Source: Palsa-1392 sp963819975 (GTDB lineage Bacteria > Verrucomicrobiota > Verrucomicrobiia > Chthoniobacterales > UBA10450). From it: DNA of 64,000 nt. A program made the position numbers and the translations under genes. The notes beneath the pieces are model-generated. The model did no database searches. It was not told where the DNA came from and saw only the letters and a list, made by a program, of their open reading frames with translations. The DNA is taken from NCBI GenBank assembly GCA_963819975.1, contig CAWFYE010000002.1, positions 186,001 through 250,000 on the forward strand, written 5' to 3'. This document shows, piece by piece, positions 16,703 through 24,895 of the stretch; within the stretch, counting starts at the first letter, position 1, and the number at the start of each line of letters is the position of its first letter.

Positions 16703-17188
16703 ATGCCATCCTTCGACATCGTTTCCGAAATCGACAAACAGGAAATCGACAACGCCCTTAACCAGGCGCGAAAAGAGCTCGCCACCCGCTTCGATTTTAA
16801 GGGCAGCCCCGCTGCGATCGACCACGAGAAGGACAAGATCGTCCTGCTCGCCGAGGACGCGAACCATCTCCGCGGCCTGCGCGAAATCGTCATCGGCAAG
16901 CTCTCCAAACGCGGGGTCGATCTGCGCAACCTCGACCAGCAGGAGCCGTCCATTTCATCGATCGGTCACGCCCGGCAGGAGTTGAAAATTCAACAGGGGC
17001 TGGAGGGCGACAAGGCGAAGGAGATCATCCTCGCGATCAAAAGCCAAGGCTTCAAAACGCAGAATCAACTCCAGGACCGGCAAATTCGCGTGACCGGGAA
17101 GAAGCGCGACGAGTTGCAGGAAGTGATCGCCTTTGTGAAGAGCAAGGATTTCGGGGTGGCGACTTATTTCAAAAACTTCCGCGACTGA
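16703..17188 (+). CDS. yajQ: YajQ-family nucleotide-binding protein
   Basis: A 161-residue cytosolic protein collinear with YajQ: the start PSFDIVSEIDKQEIDNALNQ, the central KGVDLRNLD-like stretch (KRGVDLRNLDQQ), and the C-terminal KSKDFGVATYFKNFRD. Family members bind cyclic di-GMP or act as nucleic-acid-binding effectors. The stop is followed within two bases by half of a GTAGACGC repeat element. There is no obvious operon; the neighbours are on the other strand. Confidence 0.95.
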   Translation: MPSFDIVSEIDKQEIDNALNQARKELATRFDFKGSPAAIDHEKDKIVLLAEDANHLRGLREIVIGKLSKRGVDLRNLDQQEPSISSIGHARQELKIQQGLEGDKAKEIILAIKSQGFKTQNQLQDRQIRVTGKKRDELQEVIAFVKSKDFGVATYFKNFRD

Positions 17189-17189
17189 C

Positions 17190-17220
17190 GATGTAGACGC
17201 TTCGCTCCGCGAAGCGCGGG
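17190..17220. repeat. GTAGACGC repeat element, single-hairpin half copy
   Basis: GATGTAGACGC begins two bases after the yajQ stop and continues as GCTTCGCTCCGCGAAGC then GCGGG, one hairpin of the two-hairpin elements at 10071 and 35265. The distal arm is missing. Confidence 0.7.
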
Positions 17221-17248
17221 TCTGCCGCTCCGCCTCTTCCCGGTTTCG

Positions 17249-17494
17249 CTATCCTCCCTGGACCGGCGGCATGATCGCGAGCTCAACGTCAGGCCGAAGC
17301 GGATGATCGCGACCGACGAATTCCACCCCGGCCCCGATCAGGATGTTGTTATCCCATTTTTCGAGCGCTGGGTGGGTGCGATAAAGTTGGGCCAGCAGGT
17401 CGGCCACGCTGGCGCCCTCCGGCAGATCGAGCGTGAGCTCGGCTGCGCCGATGATGCCTCTAAGCTGGGAGAAAAATTGGACGCTAACTTGCAT
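17249..17494 (-). CDS. moaD: MoaD/ThiS-type sulfur carrier, small molybdopterin synthase subunit
   Basis: An 81-residue ubiquitin-fold sulfur carrier ending in the Gly-Gly tail needed for thiocarboxylation (MPPVQGG). The start MQVSVQFFSQLRGIIG and middle LPEGASVADLLAQL match MoaD rather than ThiS. The expected role is sulfur donation to precursor Z in molybdopterin synthesis; the large subunit moaE is not nearby. Start and hpt stop are separated by 15 bases, so it is probably in an operon with hpt. Moco genes mobA and fdhD occur 15 kb away. Confidence 0.88.
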   Translation of the reverse strand: MQVSVQFFSQLRGIIGAAELTLDLPEGASVADLLAQLYRTHPALEKWDNNILIGAGVEFVGRDHPLRPDVELAIMPPVQGG

Positions 17495-17509
17495 GGAGGG
17501 TCCTTTTCG

Positions 17510-18049
17510 TTAGTCGAGGATCTTGTCTTTTCGAAGCACACCGATGCAAGGAAGGTTGCGATAGCGCTCCATGTAGTCGAGGCCGTATCCGACCACGAAC
17601 TCGTCCCCGATGTTGAATCCGACGTGATCGGCTTCGATCGGGCGCAGGCGGGCTTTTAATTTCCGGAGGAGGACGCAAATCTTCACACTCAAGGGGCGCT
17701 CGTTAGCCAGTTTTTCGCGGATGGCGGCGAGGGTCACGCCGCTGTCGAGAATGTCGTCGAGAATGAGGATGTGTCGCCCGGCCACAGCGGGCAAAGCGAT
17801 TTGTTTGAAGATGACTTCGCCTGTCGTGGTGGTGCCGCCGTGGTAACTGGCCACGCTCAGGCAATCCAATTTCAGCGGGAGCGGAATGCGGCGCAGCAGG
17901 TCGCCCGCGAAAATGAGGCTGCCGTTCAGGACCGCGATGACGGTTAGCTCACGGCCTTGATATTCCGCGGTGATGGCCGCCGCGAGCTCATCGAGCCGGC
18001 GGAGGATGGTCGGCTCATCAAAGAGAACGCGGTCGAGATTTTCCTGCAT
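17510..18049 (-). CDS. hpt: hypoxanthine phosphoribosyltransferase
   Basis: A 179-residue purine-salvage enzyme transferring phosphoribose from PRPP to hypoxanthine or guanine. The PRPP-binding motif ILILDDILDSGVTL, the flexible-loop SYHGGTTTTGEV and the purine-site end VVGYGLDY are in the expected order. Length matches bacterial Hpt. It is the upstream gene of an apparent hpt-moaD pair. Confidence 0.95.
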   Translation of the reverse strand: MQENLDRVLFDEPTILRRLDELAAAITAEYQGRELTVIAVLNGSLIFAGDLLRRIPLPLKLDCLSVASYHGGTTTTGEVIFKQIALPAVAGRHILILDDILDSGVTLAAIREKLANERPLSVKICVLLRKLKARLRPIEADHVGFNIGDEFVVGYGLDYMERYRNLPCIGVLRKDKILD

Positions 18050-18195
18050 CGGGAGAAGTTAAGCAGGAAAGGGCGAAGGGAAGAAGGTTTTCAAGGTGGA
18101 AGTCGCCTTTGGCCGGCGATGGGTCCAATCGCTAACCGAAAGCCGACGGGCGCTCGATCGGGGCGCAAATACCCCTTCAACGTTCTAAAGGCTTC

Positions 18196-18795
18196 CTATT
18201 TTAGCTGAGCGAGCGCTTCTCGAGTTTCCGTGGCCAGTTTCGCGTCTCCCGCGATCGTTAGGCCGCGTTGCCAGAGGGCACGCGCCTCTGCCGTCCCGCC
18301 CGCCCGCTGGGCGGCTTCGCCCGCGTTGAGGTAAAGAAGCTGTCGATCGGCGGGCGTCAGTTTCGTGGGATCTTTTTCGACTTCAGCGACGAGCCGGTCG
18401 AGCTGCTCGCGCGCGACTTTACGGCGGCCGAGGAAGACCGGCAGGGCCTCGTTCGTGACCGCGCGGGTGAGCTGGACGTTCGCGTTGTCGGGTGCGCCGA
18501 TGGCGGCTTCGTCCATCAGCGCGATTCCTTTGCGCAGGGCGCTCAACTTGGCCGGCCCGATCGAAAGGTCGCGGCTGCGCAGGGTGTACGAGCTGCCGAG
18601 ATAGACCCGGGCCAGTTGGTCGTCAGGCTTGGCGGCGAGCCGCTTTTCGAGAGCGGCGATGCACTCGTTGACGGCCGCGCTGTCTCCGGCCAGGCCGCGC
18701 GCGTAGAGCGCGCTGATCACGGGATCGCTAGGCACGGCAAGCGCGCGAGGGAGGAAAAAAAGGGCGCAAACGATCGCGAGCCAGGGCCGTCTCAT
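18196..18795 (-). CDS. exported helical-repeat (TPR-like) protein of unknown function
   Basis: The ATG at 18793-18795 gives 199 residues with a signal peptide (MRRPWLAIVCALFFLPRALA). The mature part has several alpha-hairpins reminiscent of TPR (AAVNECIAALEKRLAAKPDD, then ARALWQRGLTIAGDAK). A TTG nine bases upstream is an alternative start. No catalytic motif is seen. It is divergent from the broken sulfotransferase gene, 66 bases apart. Confidence 0.75.
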   Translation of the reverse strand: MRRPWLAIVCALFFLPRALAVPSDPVISALYARGLAGDSAAVNECIAALEKRLAAKPDDQLARVYLGSSYTLRSRDLSIGPAKLSALRKGIALMDEAAIGAPDNANVQLTRAVTNEALPVFLGRRKVAREQLDRLVAEVEKDPTKLTPADRQLLYLNAGEAAQRAGGTAEARALWQRGLTIAGDAKLATETREALAQLK

Positions 18796-18861
18796 CTGAA
18801 ACAATGGACAAAGCGCCCCGGAAAAACAAACTTGGGCTCAGGCCCGCCGGGCCGCTCTCCG

Positions 18862-19702
18862 ATGCTTTTCCGAAACAAATGGCGCCATCCGAGCCACAAC
18901 ATCATCGCCTACACGACGCATAAGGCGGGCTCGATGGTTCTGCATCGCGTCCTGAAAGACATCTGCGAGCTGAACCGGATTCGCTTTTATTCGCCAAACA
19001 AATCCGAGCTGCCTTTCGAGCGGATGTTTACCGGCGACGATTTCCTGGCGAGAAAGCGCGGCTGTTTCGGGCCCGTCCGTTTTTTCGTCCCGACGAAGGC
19101 GCTCGATGAGGCGAGCATCATTCTCCATCTGCGCGATCCACGCGACGTGCTCGTCTCGATGTTTTTTTCGGTACTGCTACATGCACGCGGGCGAGATTGA
19201 GGCCCACACGGGCTATCGCAAGGAGGTGGCCGAAGCAGGGATTGACCGCTTCGTTCTCGATATGGTGAGCGCGCCGTTTTACGAATACCGCGGCGACTAC
19301 GGGATCGGTTCTCGTTACAAACAACATGTCGGGACGGTGCTCGATCGCTACCAGCGCTACGTCGACGAATTGCTCAGCCGGCCGAATACGACGGCCGTTT
19401 CCTACGAGGAGATGGTGCTCTCATTTCCCTCCTGGCTGGAAAAAATCGTCGGCGCCTTTGACCTCAAGGATCCCGAGGAGACGCGCTCGGTCGTGGCGGC
19501 GCGCCATGCCAATAGCGTCGCGGCGGAGGAAAAAGAGGATGTGTGGTCGCACAAGCGCAAAGTCACGCCCGGCGACCACCGGGAAAAACTGCAATCGGAA
19601 ACCATCCGGGAACTCGATCGAATTTTTGCGCCGGTGCTCCAAAGGCTCGGCTACGCCGCGCCGTCGTATTCGGAGACCGGCGTCCCGGTTCCGAGCCGTT
19701 AG
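18862..19702 (+). pseudogene. sulfotransferase-family gene split by a frame change in a T7 run
   Basis: From ATG 18862 the first frame encodes a sulfotransferase N-terminus with a PAPS 5'-phosphosulfate loop (TTHKAGSMVLHRVLKD) and the 3'-phosphate motif (LHLRDPRDVLVSMFF), then stops at 19198-19200. The continuation (RYCYMHAGEIEAHTGYRKEV to the end at 19702) is in the next frame. The break is at a run of seven T (19162-19168); six T would give one ~279-residue protein. It is a recent frameshift, a homopolymer sequencing error, or slippage-dependent expression. Family members move sulfate from PAPS to carbohydrates or other hydroxyls. Confidence 0.8.
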
Positions 19703-19710
19703 GCGAGGAT

Positions 19711-19941
19711 CTAATCCATCGGCCGGCGTTTCAGTTCCCAGACCCGGAGGGCAGCGAGAAGCAGGCGGCGCGTTCTTTCCATCCGGCCCATTACGACGGG
19801 TGGCTGGTCCTCCGCGGGCGGGACCTTATTCACGGCGGGAGCCTTGTGCCCCGGCCCTTCGCGTGCGCGACGCTTCGGCTTCGGCGGAGCAGATTTCTTC
19901 TTCTGCCTGGATTTTCCGCCGGTTGGATTCATCTCCGCCAT
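19711..19941 (-). CDS. small Lys/Arg/Pro-rich open frame, uncertain
   Basis: A possible 76-residue basic protein (MAEMNPTGGKSRQKKKSAPP...), convergent with the sulfotransferase remnant and downstream of ctlX on the same strand. The composition (KKK, PKPKRR) would suit a nucleic-acid-binding or ribosome-associated small protein, but no family is recognised. It ends RRPMD. If rejected, 19703-20022 is a 320-base gap with no other gene seen. Confidence 0.35.
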   Translation of the reverse strand: MAEMNPTGGKSRQKKKSAPPKPKRRAREGPGHKAPAVNKVPPAEDQPPVVMGRMERTRRLLLAALRVWELKRRPMD

Positions 19942-20022
19942 TTGAGGTATGGCAAAAGCACCTCCCGCGCCAACCCGGTGACCGGGGTTGAATGCCGGCC
20001 GCAAAGGAGGCGGGCCCGGAGC

Positions 20023-20943
20023 TTAGCGAGGCGACAAGTGGATGGTCGCCAGCATGCAGCGGGCGCTGCCACCGGCTAGTTCAATCGTCGGCAATTCAAG
20101 GGGAAGAAGGCGCGCGAAGCGCTCGATCATGGCACTTTCTTCGTCCCCGAGATGCGCGGCGGCGCGGGCAGAAAGAACGAGCAACTTGCCCTCCTCATTG
20201 TGCAACTCGAGCGCGTTGCCAGCGAAATTTTCAATCTGATCCCGCGACAGGGGAATGACGATCTTGCCCGTTGCTTCCAGCCGCCGTGTGACGTTTTGGC
20301 GCTCGGTGGCGTCCGTGATCATCTCCAACCCAACGAGCGCAATGCTCGTCCCAAGGCACATCATGACGTTAGTGTGATAGATCGGCCGTCCGTCGGCGCC
20401 GAAACTCTGGAAAGTGAGCGGCTCATAATCGAAATCGGCGCAGAATTTCCCCAGCGGCTCGCGATCGGCCCGGCGGGAAAGCGAGACGTAAGCGACGCGA
20501 TTCACATGATCGAGGACCAGGCTCCCGGTCCCTTCGAGGAAAAGGTCGCGCTTTTCGTAGGGCGAATAATCGATCACCTCGGTGACGCGATAATGTCCGC
20601 GCAAGCTCTCGATGATATCGGGCCGCCGCTCGGCCCGGCGCGAGGGCGTATACATCGGGTAGAGCGCGATCCGCCCATCGTGGTGAGTCGAAAACCAATT
20701 GTTAGGGAAAATCGCGTCTGGCTTCACGGGCGCGGGCGTGTCCTCGAAAACATGAACCGTCACGCCGGCGGCGGACAACGTTCGCACGGCCTCGTCGAAC
20801 TCCGCCAAAGCCCGCGCCGCGACGACGCTGGCCGGTTCCGGGCCGGCCTCCTGTTGGAAGGCGTTGTCCTGGGCCGTCTCCGGGTTCGGAAAAAACCGGC
20901 TCGGCCTGATCATGACCACGGCGTTGGCGCTTTGCTGGTTCAT
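20023..20943 (-). CDS. ctlX: CtlX-type citrulline/arginine-related hydrolase (amidinotransferase fold)
   Basis: A 306-residue protein of the guanidino-group-modifying superfamily. It shows the N-terminal MIRPSRFFPNPET block, DAIFPNNWFSTHHDG, the HTNVMMCLG histidine region, and the C-terminal nucleophile in GGSARCMLATIHL (Cys296). This matches the CtlX group (citrulline-utilisation hydrolase) more than arginine deiminase or DDAH. The substrate is uncertain. It stands alone on the minus strand, divergent from the 21047 gene. Confidence 0.85.
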   Translation of the reverse strand: MNQQSANAVVMIRPSRFFPNPETAQDNAFQQEAGPEPASVVAARALAEFDEAVRTLSAAGVTVHVFEDTPAPVKPDAIFPNNWFSTHHDGRIALYPMYTPSRRAERRPDIIESLRGHYRVTEVIDYSPYEKRDLFLEGTGSLVLDHVNRVAYVSLSRRADREPLGKFCADFDYEPLTFQSFGADGRPIYHTNVMMCLGTSIALVGLEMITDATERQNVTRRLEATGKIVIPLSRDQIENFAGNALELHNEEGKLLVLSARAAAHLGDEESAMIERFARLLPLELPTIELAGGSARCMLATIHLSPR

Positions 20944-21046
20944 TTTCCCTCGATCACCACGCCTAAAGTAAAAGCAAAGTGCAGCTCAAACAACGTTGCG
21001 CCGAGCGACCTTGCGCCCCACGCCGCCTGCGTGACATACTCGGCGG

Positions 21047-21676
21047 GTGACGAGCGTCGAACCGAAGCGGTCTTGGCGAAATCAATTGGGCCGCTGGCTG
21101 GCCGAACTGATTCTAGTTTTCCTCGGCGCCTACGCCGCTTTTTGGCTAACCGGTTTCCAGCAGCATCAACAGGAGGCGAAGCGGCGCGACCAGATCCTCG
21201 CCTCGCTCGAGCAGCAGGCCCGGGAAAATATCAACGATGCGCAAGCCGGTAGTGCACGGCAGGAAAAGCGCGTCGCCGATCTCGAGCGCGCGCTCGCCGC
21301 GGGTGAGAAGCCGCCGCTTCAGCCGATCAGCTTTTCTTCCGATTACAACGCGGGCGACGTCTCGGCTCTTCTCCAGGCGGGCGGGCTCGACGTGCTCGAT
21401 GTCAAAACGATCGTCGCCTTGCACAAGGCGGAGTCGGCGATCCGGGCCGGCTTGAGCCGGATGGCGCACGACGAGCGTCTGAGCGACCAGCTGATCGCGC
21501 CCAATCTCGATGAGGAGATTTCGTTCTTTTACGATTCGGCCACCGGCCAAATGCGAAAGCGCTTCGCCTTTTACCTTCCGGCCATGAAGGCCATCGCGAA
21601 GCTTTTCCAGGAGGAAGAGCGCGCCAACCAGATTCTCCTCGAGCAAGTCCAGGCAGAGCGGGAGCGGCGTTGGTAA
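21047..21676 (+). CDS. membrane-anchored protein of unknown function
   Basis: A 209-residue protein with a GTG start at 21047, one N-terminal membrane helix (LAELILVFLGAYAAFWLTGF) and a long, charged, mostly helical remainder starting with a coiled-coil-like stretch rich in Gln/Glu/Arg. No family is recognised. It is 9 bases upstream of the MgtC-like gene and probably co-transcribed with it. Confidence 0.7.
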   Translation: MTSVEPKRSWRNQLGRWLAELILVFLGAYAAFWLTGFQQHQQEAKRRDQILASLEQQARENINDAQAGSARQEKRVADLERALAAGEKPPLQPISFSSDYNAGDVSALLQAGGLDVLDVKTIVALHKAESAIRAGLSRMAHDERLSDQLIAPNLDEEISFFYDSATGQMRKRFAFYLPAMKAIAKLFQEEERANQILLEQVQAERERRW

Positions 21677-21685
21677 AGAGAAGAG

Positions 21686-22180
21686 ATGACCTTCGATTAC
21701 GCAGAGGAATTCCAAATCCTGCTCCAGGCACTGGTCGCGATGGTGCTCGGCGGACTGCTCGGCTGGGAACGGGAAGCTTCCGGGAAATGGGCCGGCTTCC
21801 GCACCCACATGCTGGTCTGCCTCGCGACCTTCCTCTTCGTCAGGCTGGGGCAGGTTCTGATTGCTGATTCCGCGGCTCGGTTTCCCGGACAGTACCTCCG
21901 GACCGATCCGACCCGCCTGATCGAAGCGATCGCGGTTGGGATTTCCTTCATCGGCGCCGGCACGATTTTTCGCGATCCGGATGAGACAAGGAAAAGAGGC
22001 CTGACGACTGCCGCCTCGCTCCTCGCCACCGCGCCGATCGGTCTCGCCATCGCCCTCAACCGTTACATCATCGCCTGCGGTGTCACCCTGCTCGCGCTTT
22101 TCATCCTTCACACTCTGCACCGGTTGGAAGATCGTTATCTTAGTTCCGAAAGTTCGAAGAACGATCGCCCCTCCGGCTAA
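21686..22180 (+). CDS. MgtC/SapB-family membrane protein
   Basis: A 164-residue protein with four to five membrane helices and the MgtC signature GWEREASGKWAGFRTHMLVC followed by GISFIGAGTIF and GLTTAASLLATAPIGLA. MgtC-like proteins occur in magnesium-stress responses and act on F-type ATPase or phosphate uptake in pathogens; non-pathogen roles are unclear. It lacks the long C-terminal ACT-like domain of MgtC proper. A good AGAGAAGAG lies before the ATG. Confidence 0.9.
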   Translation: MTFDYAEEFQILLQALVAMVLGGLLGWEREASGKWAGFRTHMLVCLATFLFVRLGQVLIADSAARFPGQYLRTDPTRLIEAIAVGISFIGAGTIFRDPDETRKRGLTTAASLLATAPIGLAIALNRYIIACGVTLLALFILHTLHRLEDRYLSSESSKNDRPSG

Positions 22181-22246
22181 CTCGGCCGAGTGCTGGATGG
22201 TTACGGATTGCGACCGCCGTTGGCTGCAGTAGCGTGGCCGCTGGCG

Positions 22247-22684
22247 ATGCAGGTTCACTCGGCAGATTTCACGATCTCCACCAAAGGCAAGGGGACCTAT
22301 GAAATCACCGGCGAGGTGGAGAGAGCGATCGCGAGCAGCGGAATTACGGATGGCACCGTCACGGTGTTCGTCAGGCACACCAGTTGCAGTCTCATCATCA
22401 TGGAAAACGCCGATGCGACCGCGCGGCGGGATCTGGAGAAATTTTTCGAGAAACTGGTTCCCGAGGACACACCGTATTTCGAACACACCGCGGAAGGCGC
22501 CGACGATAGCACGTCGCATATTCGCTCTGTTCTCACGCGCTCGAGTGAGGTGATTCCGGTCGCCGGCGGCCGGATGCAACTCGGGACCTGGCAGGGCATT
22601 TTTCTTTTCGAGCATCGCCGCGCGTCACACCGGCGGGAGATCAGCCTCAGCGTGCTCGGCGACACTCTCGACACACACTCGTAA
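22247..22684 (+). CDS. YjbQ/UPF0047-family protein
   Basis: The ATG at 22247 begins the family's usual start (MQVHSADFTISTKGKGTYEI), giving 145 residues; an earlier in-frame ATG at 22190 adds an unrelated leader. Core motifs are VFVRHTSCSLIIMENAD, DDSTSHIRSVL, GRMQLGTWQGIFLFEHR. Related proteins have weak thiamine-phosphate-synthase-like activity, but their true role is unsettled. It lies in a same-strand run from 21047 to deoC. Confidence 0.92.
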   Translation: MQVHSADFTISTKGKGTYEITGEVERAIASSGITDGTVTVFVRHTSCSLIIMENADATARRDLEKFFEKLVPEDTPYFEHTAEGADDSTSHIRSVLTRSSEVIPVAGGRMQLGTWQGIFLFEHRRASHRREISLSVLGDTLDTHS

Positions 22685-22704
22685 AGTCGTTAGTCTCGCT
22701 CCGC

Positions 22705-23637
22705 TTGAAAATTTTGTCCGAGTCCCGCAATCGCCACAACGCGCTTCGCGATCGCTGGGACATCCCGACCGTCGATCAAGTCATGATCGAGGAGCGTGCC
22801 GCTGCTTTCACGAAGCGCAGCATCAAAACTTCGGCCAAACTGGCCGGTCTCAAGCTTGCCGTCTCGATGATGGATTTGACGACGCTGGAAGGAAAAGATA
22901 CGCCGGGCAAAGTCGCCTTCCTTTGCCGCAAGGCGATGCAACCGATCGACCCGCGCTACGACGTGCCATCCTGCGCCGCGGTCTGCGTTTATCCAAATCT
23001 CGTTCGGGTCGCGAAACGTTTTCTCGGCACCTCGGCCGTGAAAGTCGCCTCTGTCGCGACCGCATTTCCGACCGGCTTGATGCCACTCGATTTGAAACTC
23101 GAAGAAGTTCGCCGCGCTTCCGGCGACGGGGCGGACGAGATCGACATGGTAATCGATCGCGGCGTTTTTCTGGCCGGTGAATACAATCGTGTCTTCGACG
23201 AAATAGCCGCGGTCAAAGAGGCCTGCGGCGGCGCGCACCTCAAAGTGATCCTCGAAACCGGCGAGCTCCAAACCTACGATAACGTCAGGCTGGCGAGCGA
23301 AATTGGGATGCGCGCCGGGGGCGATTTCATCAAGACTTCGACCGGCAAGATTTCCCCCGCTGCCACCATCCCGGTCACGCTCGTGATGCTGGAAGCGATC
23401 CGCGATTATTTTTACGAAACTGGAATCCGGATCGGGATGAAACCGGCCGGCGGGATCCGCAACGCCAAACAGGCCTTAGCTTATCTCGTGATGGTGAAGG
23501 AAACGCTGGGCGACGATTGGCTCACGCCCGATCTTTTCCGTTTCGGCGCGAGCACGCTCGTGAACGATGCCCTGATGCAGATCGCCAAAACGGTCGACGG
23601 CAATTACCAGAGCGCGGACTATTTTTCGCTGCCCTAA
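22705..23637 (+). CDS. deoC: deoxyribose-phosphate aldolase
   Basis: A 310-residue class I aldolase cleaving 2-deoxyribose-5-phosphate to glyceraldehyde-3-phosphate and acetaldehyde. The Schiff-base lysine is in GDFIKTSTGK; EIDMVIDRG and GMKPAGGIRN are further active-site motifs. The start is TTG at 22705; the protein is longer than the short bacterial DeoC form (~220), resembling the ~300-residue form seen in other bacteria and eukaryotes. The TAA stop is inside a CCTAACGA word (23633-23640). It follows the yjbQ-like gene by 20 bases. Confidence 0.93.
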   Translation: MKILSESRNRHNALRDRWDIPTVDQVMIEERAAAFTKRSIKTSAKLAGLKLAVSMMDLTTLEGKDTPGKVAFLCRKAMQPIDPRYDVPSCAAVCVYPNLVRVAKRFLGTSAVKVASVATAFPTGLMPLDLKLEEVRRASGDGADEIDMVIDRGVFLAGEYNRVFDEIAAVKEACGGAHLKVILETGELQTYDNVRLASEIGMRAGGDFIKTSTGKISPAATIPVTLVMLEAIRDYFYETGIRIGMKPAGGIRNAKQALAYLVMVKETLGDDWLTPDLFRFGASTLVNDALMQIAKTVDGNYQSADYFSLP

Positions 23638-23709
23638 CGACTCATTTATTTGCAGGCATCACGTTTTTTAGGTTTTACACGCGCATCTTCTAATTGCGAT
23701 AATTGTTTT

Positions 23710-24858
23710 ATGAAAACTCTCCTGCGTTTTTCTGGTTTTCTCCTGGCCCTTCTGCTTTCGCTCTCCGCGCCCTCTGCGCGCGCCGCCGATCACAGGGACG
23801 CCCCTCTCATAATCGGGAGTCGGAGTGCCGATATAGCCGATTGTTACTCTTTCCTCGACCCAAACGACAACAGCCAACTGGTAGTCATTGGCACGACCTC
23901 CGGCTTTGTCGTTCCCGGTGAAGCGGTCAACCTCGGAGTTTTTGACCCACGGATAAGGTTCCGTTTCAATTTCGAAAACACCGGCGATGCCGTGCTGGAC
24001 AGATCGATTCTGGTCACCTTCACCCCAAAGACGAGCCCTTCCACTCCGCAAACCGCGACGATTCGATTCTCGAATCCGCCTCGCACCTTCACCGCCCCCG
24101 CGACCAATCCCTCGGTCGATACGGTGGCTCCGCCGCAAGTCGTCACCACTTTCTCCAACGGCGTAATGTTTTTCGCCGGACTCGTGGATGACCCCTTCTT
24201 CTTTGACGTCCCGGCCGAACTGCGCTGGGTCGCTTCGATTGAGGCGGGCAAGCGGGATGACTCCCTCCTCGCCCGCGGTCGCGACAGTTTCGCAGGATAC
24301 AACGTCGTGGCGATCGCGATGCGAATTCCGGTCTCCTTGATCCGTCCGTCTCGGGAGGGCGTGATCGGAATGAACTTCGGGACGGAGAAAGCGGATCTTC
24401 CTTTTCAGCAGATGGATCGAATGGGTGTTCCGCTCGTTAACGCGGCTCTCGTCCCATTTGCGCGCAAAGACGAATACAACGCGTCCAAGCCGCCGGACGA
24501 TGCCAACGGGAAGTTTCTCAATGATATCGCTGCGACCTTAAGGGGACTGGGTGCCAACGACGCGAACATTGATGTCCTCACTGGCATCGCAGTAACGAAT
24601 GGCGATTTGCTGCGTCTGAACGTGAACATTCCGAACGCCGGCCTCCAGGGCGGTACCAACCGCGAAGCCGCCTTCCCGAACGGACGGCGCCCGACCGACG
24701 ATGTCGTCGATACCCTTCTCACGATCATCAACAATAATTCTGTCCTCGGTGATGAGGTGGCCGCAAACGATCTCGTCTTCCAGGACAAGTTCCCGTTTCT
24801 CGCCCTCTCCCAGCAGCCGCGACTGCCGGGAACGATCGACGATAACACGCGCAATTAA
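23710..24858 (+). CDS. secreted DUF4331 protein
   Basis: The ATG at 23710 gives 382 residues with a clear signal peptide (MKTLLRFSGFLLALLLSLSA, cleaved near SARAADHRDAP). The first mature block, HRDAPLI...DIADCYSFLDPND, and the later GFVVPGEAVNLGVFDP are typical of DUF4331 proteins, exported proteins of unknown function. An earlier in-frame start (23650) adds a non-signal leader and is rejected. The next two same-strand genes (TPR, HupE-like) are commonly seen beside DUF4331 genes and probably form one operon. Confidence 0.88.
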   Translation: MKTLLRFSGFLLALLLSLSAPSARAADHRDAPLIIGSRSADIADCYSFLDPNDNSQLVVIGTTSGFVVPGEAVNLGVFDPRIRFRFNFENTGDAVLDRSILVTFTPKTSPSTPQTATIRFSNPPRTFTAPATNPSVDTVAPPQVVTTFSNGVMFFAGLVDDPFFFDVPAELRWVASIEAGKRDDSLLARGRDSFAGYNVVAIAMRIPVSLIRPSREGVIGMNFGTEKADLPFQQMDRMGVPLVNAALVPFARKDEYNASKPPDDANGKFLNDIAATLRGLGANDANIDVLTGIAVTNGDLLRLNVNIPNAGLQGGTNREAAFPNGRRPTDDVVDTLLTIINNNSVLGDEVAANDLVFQDKFPFLALSQQPRLPGTIDDNTRN

Positions 24859-24895
24859 TTGGTGGGCGGCTCGCGTGGCTGCGCCTTATTTTGGA

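Noticed and set aside
22190..22246. 19-residue N-terminal extension of the YjbQ-like protein
   Set aside because: The family starts at the internal ATG 22247; the upstream part has no similarity and is probably untranslated.
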